A stretch of DNA of 18,571 nt, from assembly GCA_003244125.1 (NCBI GenBank), contig QHBL01000235.1:1-18571 (forward strand), in the 5' to 3' direction. Positions within the stretch are counted from its first letter, which is position 1, and each line of letters opens with the position of its first letter. The DNA is from Chthoniobacterales bacterium. GTDB lineage: Bacteria; Verrucomicrobiota; Verrucomicrobiae; Chthoniobacterales; UBA10450. Positions 1 to 6,959 of the stretch are shown here, piece after piece. The notes under the pieces are model-generated. The model was not told the origin of the DNA. It made no database searches and saw only the letters and a program-made list of their open reading frames with translations. Made by a program: the position numbers and the translations under genes.

Positions 1-1037
1 GGATCGACCAGCGCGATGCCGATGGGCATGTTGGCAAGAATCTTTTCGTTGAACGTCACTTCACGCTCGATCCGGTGCGCCGCTTCGGTTTGGCGACGAT
101 AAAATTGGCCGGCTAAAATCGCCGCCATGAGTGTGCCACCGATGAGCCAGCCAGCGGGCCAGGTAATTTTGCGCAACAGTTCGCGCACCGGCGAGTAGGC
201 CACTTCTTCCGGCTGGGAAATAACGGCCAGCCATTTGGCGGATTCGAGCGGGTCGAAGGAATAGATTTGGCCGCCCCGGGTGAGATGGCCGCTTTGCTCC
301 TGTTGAATGGCGGAGATGAGACTGGACTCACCCGCTCGCGCATTGCTCCCATTGGCGCCAAACTCGGGATTAAAAAGCGGGAAGCCACGCTGGTCGATGA
401 TCTGGCAAATTTCGCGATCGGCGAAGGAAATCGTGGAGAGACGCCGCCCGATGCGTTCCACTAAAATGGAAGCGCCGAGGTAGCCCACAGTGCGGCGGCC
501 ATCACGCGTGCGAATAGCGCCGATTATGTCGGTAACCATTCGGCCATCGACCGGGCGCGGATGGACTGGCGAAACAAAGGCGCCGATGGCGGTATCGGCG
601 CCTTGTTTCCAGGTTTCGGACTGGAAATTTTGCCCGACCAGATTCGGCGCCGCCGGGAGTGAGCCGAGCAATTTTCCTTCGGCATCGCACATGAACATGC
701 CATCGATGCGCGGGTAGGAGAAAAGTTTGTCCGTGATCCACTGCTGGGCGAGCGCGCTCGCATTCGGAACCGCCACCGTCCGTTCCATGCCCGGCAGCGT
801 CTGGTAATAGCCGACCACGCTGGCGGTGCGCGACAGATCGTCATCCACCATGTGGCTGATGAGTTGCACGAAACTCTGCCGGTCGCGCAGAATTTTGGAT
901 TCGAGAGTTTTTTTGAGCGTGGTGTAGGAAACGAAAAGCATCAAAAGCGATGGCACCCAGCCAGCGAGCAGGACGGTTACGACGATGTCGAACCGCTCCA
1001 GTTTGCGTTCCCCCAAGGGTTTTTTGCGCGCGCGCAT
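1..1037 (-). CDS. Membrane sensor protein, Cache-type extracytoplasmic domain plus PAS domain (3' end outside window)
   Basis: The frame stays open on the minus strand from an ATG at 1037 to the window edge, giving 345 complete codons without a stop. GGAG sits about 9 bases before the ATG and supports this start. Residues 17-37 form a membrane helix (VVTVLLAGWVPSLLMLFVSY). Residues ~45-285 look like a periplasmic dCache sensor domain, with the repeated pattern 'DGMFMCDAEGKLLGS' and 'QIIDQRGFPLFNP' expected of its two PAS-like lobes. Residues ~293-312 form a second membrane helix, followed by a short linker and 'ILANMPIGIALVD', a typical PAS-domain opening. The output domain (histidine kinase, diguanylate cyclase or other) lies beyond the window, so the class of the sensor cannot be fixed. 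No HAMP domain is evident between helix 2 and the PAS. The gene is divergent from the glycosyltransferase at 1315. Confidence 0.82.
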   Translation of the reverse strand, partial: MRARKKPLGERKLERFDIVVTVLLAGWVPSLLMLFVSYTTLKKTLESKILRDRQSFVQLISHMVDDDLSRTASVVGYYQTLPGMERTVAVPNASALAQQWITDKLFSYPRIDGMFMCDAEGKLLGSLPAAPNLVGQNFQSETWKQGADTAIGAFVSPVHPRPVDGRMVTDIIGAIRTRDGRRTVGYLGASILVERIGRRLSTISFADREICQIIDQRGFPLFNPEFGANGSNARAGESSLISAIQQEQSGHLTRGGQIYSFDPLESAKWLAVISQPEEVAYSPVRELLRKITWPAGWLIGGTLMAAILAGQFYRRQTEAAHRIEREVTFNEKILANMPIGIALVD

Positions 1038-1314
1038 GCCAATTTCTCCGCGACACCACAATGTCGCCGCCTCCTCGAAAAGCCAAGTCTATGCCGCGCC
1101 GGGGAAAACGGCGTCTCTGTTTGGAAACGCCCTGGAGAGCAAACTGGAGCGCGCTCGACGAACAATTAAAGGGTGTGCGCGCTGGGCTTAAACACTTCTG
1201 GCGAAGGGCGGTGGGCTATTTTTGATTTGACGGGACGAGGAGAAGCGGCATCATGTCGCCCTTGCAGCGGGCATTCGGCAACGCACTCTTGATTTCTTAA
1301 AACTTCGCGGCGGC
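1038..1314. other. Divergent intergenic region between sensor and glycosyltransferase genes
   Basis: This 277-bp spacer must hold the 5' regions of two divergent genes. I see no convincing reading frame in it. On the plus strand TTGACG occurs at 1227-1232, but no good -10 box follows at the right distance. No strong hairpin was recognised. Confidence 0.4.
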
Positions 1315-2808
1315 ATGGGGCAACTCATTTGGACAATCTGTTATTTGAGCGTGTTAGTGGGTCTTTCGGCCTACGGCGTGCATCGCTACTTTATTATCTA
1401 TTTGTTTCTGAAAAACCGGAAACGCGCCGCAGTGCCGGCAGGACGTTTCGAGCAGTTGCCCGTGGTGACCGTGCAGTTGCCAATCTTCAACGAGATGTAT
1501 GTGGTGGAGCGGCTTCTGCGTTCGGTCAGCGAATTGGATTATCCGCTGGACCGGCTCCAAATCCAGGTGCTGGATGATTCCACCGACGAAACCCGGGAGC
1601 TAACGTCGAGCTGCACGGCCAAGCTGCGGAAGCGAGGTTACGACGTCGAGTTGATCCATCGCGTGGATCGCTCCGGCTTTAAGGCGGGCGCGCTCGAAAA
1701 CGGTCTCGCCACCGCTCGCGGCGAATTCATTTGCATTCTCGATGCGGACTTTGTGCCGCCGCCGCATCTTCTTCGGCGCACGATCGATTTTTTCACCGAT
1801 CCCAAAATCGGTATGATCCAGACGCGCTGGGGCCATCTGAATCGCACCTACTCGTTGCTCACTCGCGTGCAGGCGATGTTCCTCGATGGCCATCTTTTGC
1901 TCGAGCAAACTGCTCGCTCGCGCAGCGGGCGCTTCTTTAATTTCAACGGCACCGCCGGCCTCTGGCGGAAGACCTGCATCGAGCAAGCGGGCGGCTGGCA
2001 GCACGACACTCTCACCGAAGATTTGGATTTGAGTTATCGCGCGCAACTGGCCGGCTGGAGATTTGTCTTTTTACCCGATGTGGTGACGCCGGCGGAATTA
2101 CCCGTCGATATGAATGGTTTTAAATCGCAACAACATCGCTGGACCAAAGGCTCCATCCAAACCTGCAAGAAATTGTTGCCCAAGATTTGGCGCAGCGAAT
2201 TACCGCTGCCGATCAAGATCGAAGCGACCGCTCACCTGATGTCGAACTTTGCCTATCTGCTGCTGGCCTGTCTCTGCGTGCTGCTGCATCCTTCCGTGGG
2301 CGGCCCCCAAAACGGCTGGCTCCGCACCTTTCTGTTGGACGTGCCGATTTTCCTGACTGCATCGGTCTCGGTCGCCGTTTTCTACATCTGTGCCCAGCGC
2401 GAGTTACATCCGCGAACATGGATGCGCGAGATACTTCTGTTGCCGTGCCTCCTCGCGCTCGGTGTCGGGTTGTCGCTCAATAACGCCCGCGCCGTGCTCG
2501 AAGCGGTGTTCAACCACAAATCCGACTTCGCCCGCACGCCCAAGTACGGCATCGAGCGCAAGGCGCAACCCTGGCGCACCTGCCGCTACATGCCGCTCAA
2601 ATCGCTACTGCCTTTTGCGGAGATTCTCTTTGCCGCCTATTTCACCTATTTTGTCTGGTTCGCGATCGAACATCGCCAGTTCCTTTCGGTCCCATTCTTG
2701 CTCATGTTTCAATTTGGGTTCCTTTACGTCGCTTTCTGTTCTATCGTGCAATGGCTTCCGAAATTCAGTTGGAACAATCACCGTTCGGCCGCTCCTTTGC
2801 CCGTTTGA
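1315..2808 (+). CDS. Processive family-2 glycosyltransferase, cellulose/mannan-synthase-like
   Basis: This 497-residue inner-membrane protein should polymerise a beta-linked polysaccharide from a nucleotide sugar on the cytoplasmic face. An N-terminal hydrophobic stretch (residues 4-32) precedes a GT-A catalytic domain (~48-290). The domain shows the UDP-binding D87-D88 (VLDDST), the DxD motif D143-A-D145, the TED motif 234-236 that holds the catalytic base, and Q272-QHRW-276, the QxxRW signature of processive enzymes. About five C-terminal membrane helices follow (around 306-325, 338-360, 371-389, 430-450 and 459-480). The arrangement matches bacterial 'cellulose synthase family' and plant CslA/CslC-type proteins. 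It lacks the long C-terminal PilZ region of BcsA, and no bcsB, bcsC or bcsZ partner is nearby, so cellulose itself is not implied. No in-frame upstream ATG exists and the SD is weak. The gene is probably co-transcribed with the L,D-transpeptidase that starts 11 bp downstream. Confidence 0.85.
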   Translation: MGQLIWTICYLSVLVGLSAYGVHRYFIIYLFLKNRKRAAVPAGRFEQLPVVTVQLPIFNEMYVVERLLRSVSELDYPLDRLQIQVLDDSTDETRELTSSCTAKLRKRGYDVELIHRVDRSGFKAGALENGLATARGEFICILDADFVPPPHLLRRTIDFFTDPKIGMIQTRWGHLNRTYSLLTRVQAMFLDGHLLLEQTARSRSGRFFNFNGTAGLWRKTCIEQAGGWQHDTLTEDLDLSYRAQLAGWRFVFLPDVVTPAELPVDMNGFKSQQHRWTKGSIQTCKKLLPKIWRSELPLPIKIEATAHLMSNFAYLLLACLCVLLHPSVGGPQNGWLRTFLLDVPIFLTASVSVAVFYICAQRELHPRTWMREILLLPCLLALGVGLSLNNARAVLEAVFNHKSDFARTPKYGIERKAQPWRTCRYMPLKSLLPFAEILFAAYFTYFVWFAIEHRQFLSVPFLLMFQFGFLYVAFCSIVQWLPKFSWNNHRSAAPLPV

Positions 2809-2819
2809 TTTTTTGCTGT

Positions 2820-3536
2820 ATGCGCTCGCGCCTCGCCTTTATCGTCGTCGCATTCTTGCTCGCGCAGGCCGCCGTCGCGCAAACAGTCGCGGTCCGGCTG
2901 GTGCAGCCGAACGTCATCATTAGCGTGAAAGACCAAAAACTGATGCTGCTCGAAAATGGATCGAAACGCGTTACCTATCCCGTCTCGACTTCACGCTTCG
3001 GCATGGGCGACGACTGGGGCTCAATGACTACGCCCATCGGTCTTTTGCAGGTGGCGCAGAAAATTGGCGACCATGCTCCCGTCGGCGCGGTCTTTCATCG
3101 GCGTCGATTTACCGGCGAAATTTTAACCCCGAACGCGCCCGGACGCGACCCCGTCATCACCCGCATTATCTGGTTGCGCGGGCTGCAGCCGGGAAACGCC
3201 CACGCCTATAACCGTTGCATTTATATCCACGGCACGCCGGAGGAAAAAACCATTGGACGTCCCGCCAGCTACGGTTGCATCCGCATGAAATCAGCCGATG
3301 TCACCACGGTTTACTCGCAGTTGCCCCTCGGCGCCATCGTGCAGATCACGCCGGATCGTCTCCCTAAGGCGAAACGTTTATCGAAAGAGCCGGCTCCAAC
3401 AGCGGTCGCCTCTGCTCAGGCCAAACCCGCTATCCTTACCACCAACAAGGCCGCTGCCGAACCGGCGCCAAAGGCGCAAACCGCACCGCTCAAAAAATCC
3501 GACGCGACTGCCTGGCTGCGCAACGCCCGCGCTTAA
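2820..3536 (+). CDS. Secreted L,D-transpeptidase (YkuD domain)
   Basis: The 238-residue product is a periplasmic enzyme that would cross-link peptidoglycan peptides, or anchor proteins to them, through an active-site cysteine. The ATG at 2820 is preferred over one at 2751 because it begins a clean signal peptide (MRSRLAFIVVAFLLAQAAVA, cleavage before Q21) and avoids overlap with the glycosyltransferase. The YkuD domain spans about residues 30-178. H137 lies in 'YIHGT' and the nucleophile C153 in 'ASYGCIRM', matching the family pattern H-x(14-17)-[ST]-x-G-C-x-R. The C-terminal tail (~185-230) is rich in Ala, Pro and Lys and probably disordered. No SD is visible; the start lies 11 bp after the upstream stop, which suggests co-transcription. 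The pairing with a polysaccharide synthase points to envelope assembly, but a direct link is inference. Confidence 0.87.
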   Translation: MRSRLAFIVVAFLLAQAAVAQTVAVRLVQPNVIISVKDQKLMLLENGSKRVTYPVSTSRFGMGDDWGSMTTPIGLLQVAQKIGDHAPVGAVFHRRRFTGEILTPNAPGRDPVITRIIWLRGLQPGNAHAYNRCIYIHGTPEEKTIGRPASYGCIRMKSADVTTVYSQLPLGAIVQITPDRLPKAKRLSKEPAPTAVASAQAKPAILTTNKAAAEPAPKAQTAPLKKSDATAWLRNARA

Positions 3537-3550
3537 GCTCACTCCTTCAC

Positions 3551-3579
3551 GTCACCCCGAGCGGAATCGAGGGGTCTCG
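3551..3579 (+). repeat. Partial REP-like unit, family 2
   Basis: The stretch contains CCCCGAGCGGAATCGAGG followed by GGTCTCG. It matches the left half of the element at 5835-5920 and the unit at 18491, all sharing the pattern TCAYYCYRAGCG..-CGAGG. No complementary right half is evident here, so this copy looks truncated. Confidence 0.55.
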
Positions 3580-3685
3580 TGGAACTCGGCTGTCAGCTTT
3601 GCCGAACGGATCTTTCGGCGGTCGCTCCCGATACCGCGCCAATATTGACTGCGGATGACGATGCAGAGCGCGCCCTCCGGGTAGC

Positions 3686-3789
3686 GCACGCGTCCCGCGT
3701 GCTGGTTTCGGCGTCCCGCCGAAACGATCTTTGCTGATGGCGCGCTGCCAGGAAAACTCCACGAAGGTGGGACGCCTCTGCCAGCACGC
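3686..3789. repeat. Tandem hairpin element with inverted partner
   Basis: Two consecutive perfect hairpins share a TCC loop: GCACGCG-TCC-CGCGTGC (3686-3702) and GTTTCGGCG-TCC-CGCCGAAAC (3705-3725). About 40 bp further on, 3766-3789 carries the approximate reverse complement of 3697-3720 (reverse complement begins GCGTGCTGGCAGAGGCGTCC). The whole is therefore an imperfect ~100-bp palindrome, typical of a REP/MITE-like element. It could also act as a terminator for the upstream gene pair. Confidence 0.65.
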
Positions 3790-3811
3790 CTTGGACAACG
3801 CACGCAGCGTG

Positions 3812-3840
3812 TTGACAAGCCGCTTCGAATCCGTGACTCT
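3812..3840 (+). promoter_or_regulatory. Possible promoter for rpsT
   Basis: A perfect -35 hexamer TTGACA lies at 3812-3817, 42 bp before the rpsT ATG. The -10 region 16-18 bp later (around 3834-3840, TGACTCT) is a poor match to TATAAT, so the call rests mostly on the -35 box and the position. Confidence 0.3.
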
Positions 3841-3859
3841 CTCGCCCGCAAATTTTCCC

Positions 3860-4105
3860 ATGGCCAACACCAAATCCGCCGCCAAACGCGCTCGCCAGAC
3901 GCAACGCCGCAGCTTACGAAATCGCAGCGTTCTCTCGCGGCTGCGCTCGTTGCAAAAACGCGCGATCGGCGCGAATGCTCAACCGGCCGACCGCACTGCT
4001 CTCATCTCCGCCATCGACAAAGCAGCCAAGCGCGGAATCATTCATCGCAACGCCGCCACCCGCCGCAAAACGCGCCTCACTCACGCGCGCCCCGCCGCCC
4101 TGTAG
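3860..4105 (+). CDS. rpsT: 30S ribosomal protein S20
   Basis: The 81-residue basic protein binds 16S rRNA early in small-subunit assembly. The N-terminus MANTKSAAKRARQTQRRSLR is the hallmark of S20, and the C-terminal half (SAIDKAAKRGIIHRNAATRR) keeps the family's 'DkAakkgiiHkNkAaRkkSRL' pattern. The ATG at 3860 is chosen because family alignment starts there; the longer open frame upstream (from 3731) reads into repeat DNA. The length is slightly short of the usual ~87 residues. The C-terminus ends ...ARPAAL with the stop TAG at 4103-4105, and this stop lies inside the palindromic repeat that begins at 4101. Confidence 0.95.
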   Translation: MANTKSAAKRARQTQRRSLRNRSVLSRLRSLQKRAIGANAQPADRTALISAIDKAAKRGIIHRNAATRRKTRLTHARPAAL

Positions 4106-4197
4106 CCGTCGCCCTGCGGGTGACGCGAGGAACGTGTAGCGGCCACAAAGACATTACACACGCCGCCTCTCGCGCTCCGCACAGCGAAGCGGCTACA
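4101..4197 (+). repeat. Palindromic repeat family 1, copy A
   Basis: This 97-bp element has perfect 8-bp inverted ends, TGTAGCCG and CGGCTACA, and an internal TGTAGCGGC unit at 4135. Its left arm (GTCGCCCTGCGGGTGACGCG) and right arm (CACAGCGAAGCGGCTACA) recur in copies B (10874-10970, inverted) and C (11535-11631). The TAG at 4103 serves as the rpsT stop codon. Possible roles are mobile REP-like DNA or a transcription terminator. Confidence 0.8.
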
Positions 4198-4272
4198 ACA
4201 CGCCAGCGCACGATCAATGCACGCGCCCATTTGCGCGTTGCATCTCGCGCAGGACAGATAAACTTGCCTCCG

Positions 4273-4857
4273 ATGATTCCGGCAATTCTCCTCGTCCTCT
4301 GCGTCGTCGCTTATCGTGTCGCCGCGGGTCTGCTCATCCATTCCGGCGCGGCCATCTGGCTCTCAAACTTTGCGCCGCTCGCGGCCATCGCGCTCTGTTG
4401 CGCCGCTTATCTGCCGCGGCGGTTTAAATTCACCTTGCCGCTGACCACCCTCATCGTCTCAGACGTCATACTGAACACCAGCTACGGCGAGCCATTTTTC
4501 ACCTGGCACATTCTCGGTCGCTACATCGCCATCGCGCTCGTGGGTCTGCTCGGCTTCGCGCTGCAAAATCGCGCCTCGCTCAAGACCATGCTGCCGGCGT
4601 CTCTCCTGGGCTCTTCCATTTTTTATGTAATCACCAACGCCTTTTCATGGCTGACCGATCCGGGGTACGCCAGGTCATTCGCGGGATTGATCCAGGCTTT
4701 GACTGTCGGCCTACCACAATACGGCGCCACGCCCACCTGGATGTTCTTCCGCAATTCGCTCCTGAGCGACCTCATCTTCACCGCGATTTTCGTTCTCCTC
4801 ATGCGCGCGGAAGCGACGCACGCGCGTGAGACCGCAGCGCTCGCCCGCGCCACCTGA
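4273..4857 (+). CDS. DUF6580-like multi-pass membrane protein
   Basis: The 194-residue hydrophobic protein has about five to six membrane helices, beginning with MIPAILLVLCVVAYRV. The ATG at 4273 is chosen because it starts the first helix; the open frame extends upstream to 4120, but that part is translated repeat DNA. The pattern 'FYVITNAFSWL..PGYARSFAGLIQAL..GLP' followed by 'WMFFRNSLLSDLIFTAIFVLL' matches what I recall of the DUF6580 family, described as putative transport proteins resembling substrate-binding (S) components of ECF transporters. No ligand can be named. The stop lies 8 bp before pdhA, so it may be co-transcribed with the PDH genes. Thiamine or lipoate uptake would fit that neighbourhood, but this is speculation. 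Confidence 0.7.
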   Translation: MIPAILLVLCVVAYRVAAGLLIHSGAAIWLSNFAPLAAIALCCAAYLPRRFKFTLPLTTLIVSDVILNTSYGEPFFTWHILGRYIAIALVGLLGFALQNRASLKTMLPASLLGSSIFYVITNAFSWLTDPGYARSFAGLIQALTVGLPQYGATPTWMFFRNSLLSDLIFTAIFVLLMRAEATHARETAALARAT

Positions 4858-4865
4858 ACTCGTCC

Positions 4866-5831
4866 ATGCAGCCGCCGGAGGAGCGCGACGAAGTCGAGAT
4901 GCTCTGGCTGATGTTACTGATCCGGCGCTTCGAGGAACGCGCCAGCCAGCAATATCAGGCGCAGAAAATCGGCGGCTTTTGCCATCTTTACATTGGGCAG
5001 GAGGCGGTCGTGGCCGGCGCAATCGCTGCCACGCGGCGCGATGATTACATTATCACCGCCTACCGCGATCACGCCCATGCGCTCGCCCGCGGCACCAGCG
5101 CGACCGCCTGCATGGCCGAGCTCTTCGGTAAGGACACCGGCTGCTCGCGCGGGCTCGGCGGTTCCATGCATTACTTCGATAAGGAACATCACATGTACGG
5201 GGGGCACGCCATCGTCGGCGCGCACGTGCCGCTTGCGTGCGGCCTGGCGTTCGCCTGCAAGTATCGAGACGAAGACCGCATCACGCTTTGCTTCTTTGGT
5301 GACGGTGCGATCAACCAGGGCGCATTCCACGAAGCGCTGAATCTGGCCGCGCTTTACAAGCTCCCGGTCATTTTCATTTGCGAAAACAACCTCTTCGCCA
5401 TGGGCACTTCGGTTGAACGCTCCACCTCGCTCAAGCAGATCATCGATCGGGCGGAGGGTTACGACATTCCAGCCTGCATTGTCGATGGGATGAATTTCCG
5501 CGCCGTTCGCGAAAAATTGAGCGAGGTCATCACCTCGGTCCGTCAGGCACCGCATCCCGCCTTCGTCGAGATGCGCACTTATCGCTACCGTGGACATTCC
5601 ATGTCCGACCCCGCGAGTTACCGCACGAAAGACCAACTGGAGAAGTACAGGCTCGACGACCCGATCACGCGTTTGCGCGCGCAGCTCACGCGCGAGGGAA
5701 AATTGACCAATGAGAAATTCGATGAGCTGGACAAGGAAGCAAAGCGGACCGCGCTCGACAGCGTGAAGTTCGCCGAAGAAAGCGCCGAGCCGCCACTGGA
5801 GAAGCTCTACGATTATGTCTATGCGCCATGA
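4866..5831 (+). CDS. pdhA: Pyruvate dehydrogenase E1 component, alpha subunit
   Basis: The 321-residue product pairs with PdhB to decarboxylate pyruvate using thiamine diphosphate and passes the acetyl group to lipoyl-E2. The ThDP/Mg-binding motif is complete: G145-DG, continuing through NQGAFHEALNLAALYKLPVI to E173-N-N175. The active-site loop Y241-RGHSMSDP-249 is conserved, as is 'RGLGGSMHYF' (95-104). The sequence resembles the alpha2beta2-type E1 of mitochondria and Gram-positive bacteria, not the single-chain AceE of Enterobacteria. Branched-chain oxo-acid E1 is the main alternative, but the companion genes are PDH-like. The ATG at 4866 lies 8 bp after the DUF6580 gene. Between pdhA and pdhB a palindromic REP-like element has inserted. 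Confidence 0.94.
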   Translation: MQPPEERDEVEMLWLMLLIRRFEERASQQYQAQKIGGFCHLYIGQEAVVAGAIAATRRDDYIITAYRDHAHALARGTSATACMAELFGKDTGCSRGLGGSMHYFDKEHHMYGGHAIVGAHVPLACGLAFACKYRDEDRITLCFFGDGAINQGAFHEALNLAALYKLPVIFICENNLFAMGTSVERSTSLKQIIDRAEGYDIPACIVDGMNFRAVREKLSEVITSVRQAPHPAFVEMRTYRYRGHSMSDPASYRTKDQLEKYRLDDPITRLRAQLTREGKLTNEKFDELDKEAKRTALDSVKFAEESAEPPLEKLYDYVYAP

Positions 5832-5834
5832 TCT

Positions 5835-5920
5835 ATCATTCCGAGCGCAAGCGAGGGACCTCACGAGCGTCTTGCCTGATGTTGAGAGGTCCTTCGCCGT
5901 CTCCGCGGCGCAGGATGACA
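5835..5920 (+). repeat. REP-like palindrome, family 2, between pdhA and pdhB
   Basis: The left arm (ATTCCGAGCGCAAGCGAGG, then GACCTC) and the right arm (GAGGTCCTTCGCC ... GCGCAGGATGACA) are imperfect inverted copies. The inner 7 bp GGACCTC (5856-5862) and GAGGTCC (5886-5892) pair exactly. It nearly fills the 96-bp gap between pdhA and pdhB. Similar units occur at 3551 and 18491. An RNA hairpin here could attenuate or stabilise the pdhA-pdhB transcript. Confidence 0.75.
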
Positions 5921-5927
5921 AGCTAGC

Positions 5928-6920
5928 ATGAGCGACATGCGCGAAATCACCTACCGCCAGGCGCTGAACGAAGCGCTCGCGGAAGAACTCGAGCGCGACC
6001 CGAACGTCTTTCTCATGGGCGAAGAAGTGGCGGAGTACAACGGCGCTTACAAAGTCTCGCAAGGTCTGCTCGAGCGCTTCGGGCCCAGACGCATCATCGA
6101 TACGCCCATTAGCGAGAACGGTTTTGCCGGGCTCGGCGTCGGCGCCGCCATGGTCGGCTTGCGCCCGATCATCGAGTTTATGACGTTCAGTTTCTCCTTG
6201 GTCGCCTTCGACCAGGTGGTGAATAACGCACCCAACATGCTCACCATGAGCGGCGGGCAATTCAATATTCCCATCACCTTCCGCGGCCCGAATGGGCCGG
6301 CGCATCAACTCGGCGCAACGCACTCGCACGCGACCGAATGTTTGTATGCCAACGTTCCCGGCTTGAAAGTCTGCACCCCCGCGACTCCGCGCGACGCGAA
6401 AGGTCTGCTCAAAACCGCGGTGCGCGATAACAATCCGGTGCTCGTGCTCGAGTCGGAGCTTCTCTACAGCTCGAAGGGTATGATCGAGCCGGCGGAAACA
6501 GAGTTGCTCATTCCGCTCGGCCAAGCAGAAGTAAAGCGCGAAGGCTCGGACGTGACGATTGTCTGCTACGCGCAAACGGTGCCTCTCGCGCTCACTGTCG
6601 CGCAGCAACTCGAAGACGAAGACATTAGCGCCGAAGTGGTCGACTTGCGGTCGATCAAACCGCTCGACGAGCAAACCATCTACGACTCGGTCGCCAAAAC
6701 GCACCGCGTCGTCATTGTCGAACAAGACCGGCCGTTTTGCGGAGTGGGCGCGGAAATTTGCTATCGCATCCAGAAAAATATCTTCGACGAGCTTGATGCG
6801 CCGATCGCGCGCGTCTCGCAGGAAGACGTGCCCATGCCTTACAATGAGCGGCTCGAGCATGCCGTCCTGCCGAACGCGGAAAAGCTCATCGCCGCAGTGA
6901 AGAAAGTTTGTTACGCGTGA
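5928..6920 (+). CDS. pdhB: Pyruvate dehydrogenase E1 component, beta subunit
   Basis: The 330-residue product is the second half of the alpha2beta2 E1 enzyme. Landmarks are 'ALAEELERDPNVFLMGEEVA' (residues 16-35), the following 'YNGAYKVSQGL', 'DTPISENGFAGLGVGAAM', 'RGPNGPAHQLGATHSH', and the C-terminal transketolase domain with 'EVVDLRSIKPLD' and 'VEQDRPFCGVGAEI'. Length and order are normal for the family. The start at 5928 is the first ATG after the REP element; the second Met (5937) is equally plausible because family members often begin at 'REITYRQALNEA'. Expression with pdhA and pdhC is expected, since E1 subunits are made in equal amounts. Confidence 0.94.
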   Translation: MSDMREITYRQALNEALAEELERDPNVFLMGEEVAEYNGAYKVSQGLLERFGPRRIIDTPISENGFAGLGVGAAMVGLRPIIEFMTFSFSLVAFDQVVNNAPNMLTMSGGQFNIPITFRGPNGPAHQLGATHSHATECLYANVPGLKVCTPATPRDAKGLLKTAVRDNNPVLVLESELLYSSKGMIEPAETELLIPLGQAEVKREGSDVTIVCYAQTVPLALTVAQQLEDEDISAEVVDLRSIKPLDEQTIYDSVAKTHRVVIVEQDRPFCGVGAEICYRIQKNIFDELDAPIARVSQEDVPMPYNERLEHAVLPNAEKLIAAVKKVCYA

Positions 6921-6921
6921 G

Positions 6922-6949
6922 ACTCGTCACTCGCCACTTGTCACTCATC
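6922..6949 (+). repeat. Four-unit heptamer tandem repeat in the pdhB-pdhC gap
   Basis: The units ACTCGTC, ACTCGCC, ACTTGTC and ACTCATC follow one another exactly in phase, and a fifth partial unit begins ACT. They start right after the pdhB stop and fill most of the 39-bp gap. They occupy the place where the pdhC ribosome-binding site would be, and no SD is visible. Confidence 0.7.
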
Positions 6950-6959
6950 ACTATTTCGT

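Larger units (their letters stand above)
3537..3859. other. Repeat-rich spacer between L,D-transpeptidase and rpsT
   Basis: This 323-bp stretch has no believable gene. It holds a partial REP-like unit (3551-3579), a tandem hairpin element with an inverted partner (3686-3789) and a possible promoter for rpsT (TTGACA at 3812). Frames that run through it on both strands have no recognisable protein character. Confidence 0.6.

Noticed and set aside
841..1225. Several short plus- and minus-strand frames around 841-1225
   Set aside because: They overlap the sensor gene or its leader in other frames and have no recognisable features.
3731..3859. Longer rpsT start
   Set aside because: The added 43 residues come from repeat DNA and precede the conserved S20 start MANTKSAAKR.
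4120..4272. Longer start of the DUF6580-like gene
   Set aside because: The extension is largely a translation of repeat copy A; the first membrane helix begins at 4273.
4914..6860. A 648-codon open frame on the minus strand across pdhA and pdhB
   Set aside because: It lies wholly antisense to two well-conserved genes, its product is His/Arg/Asp-rich with no domain or signal, and such long shadows are common opposite GC-rich coding DNA.
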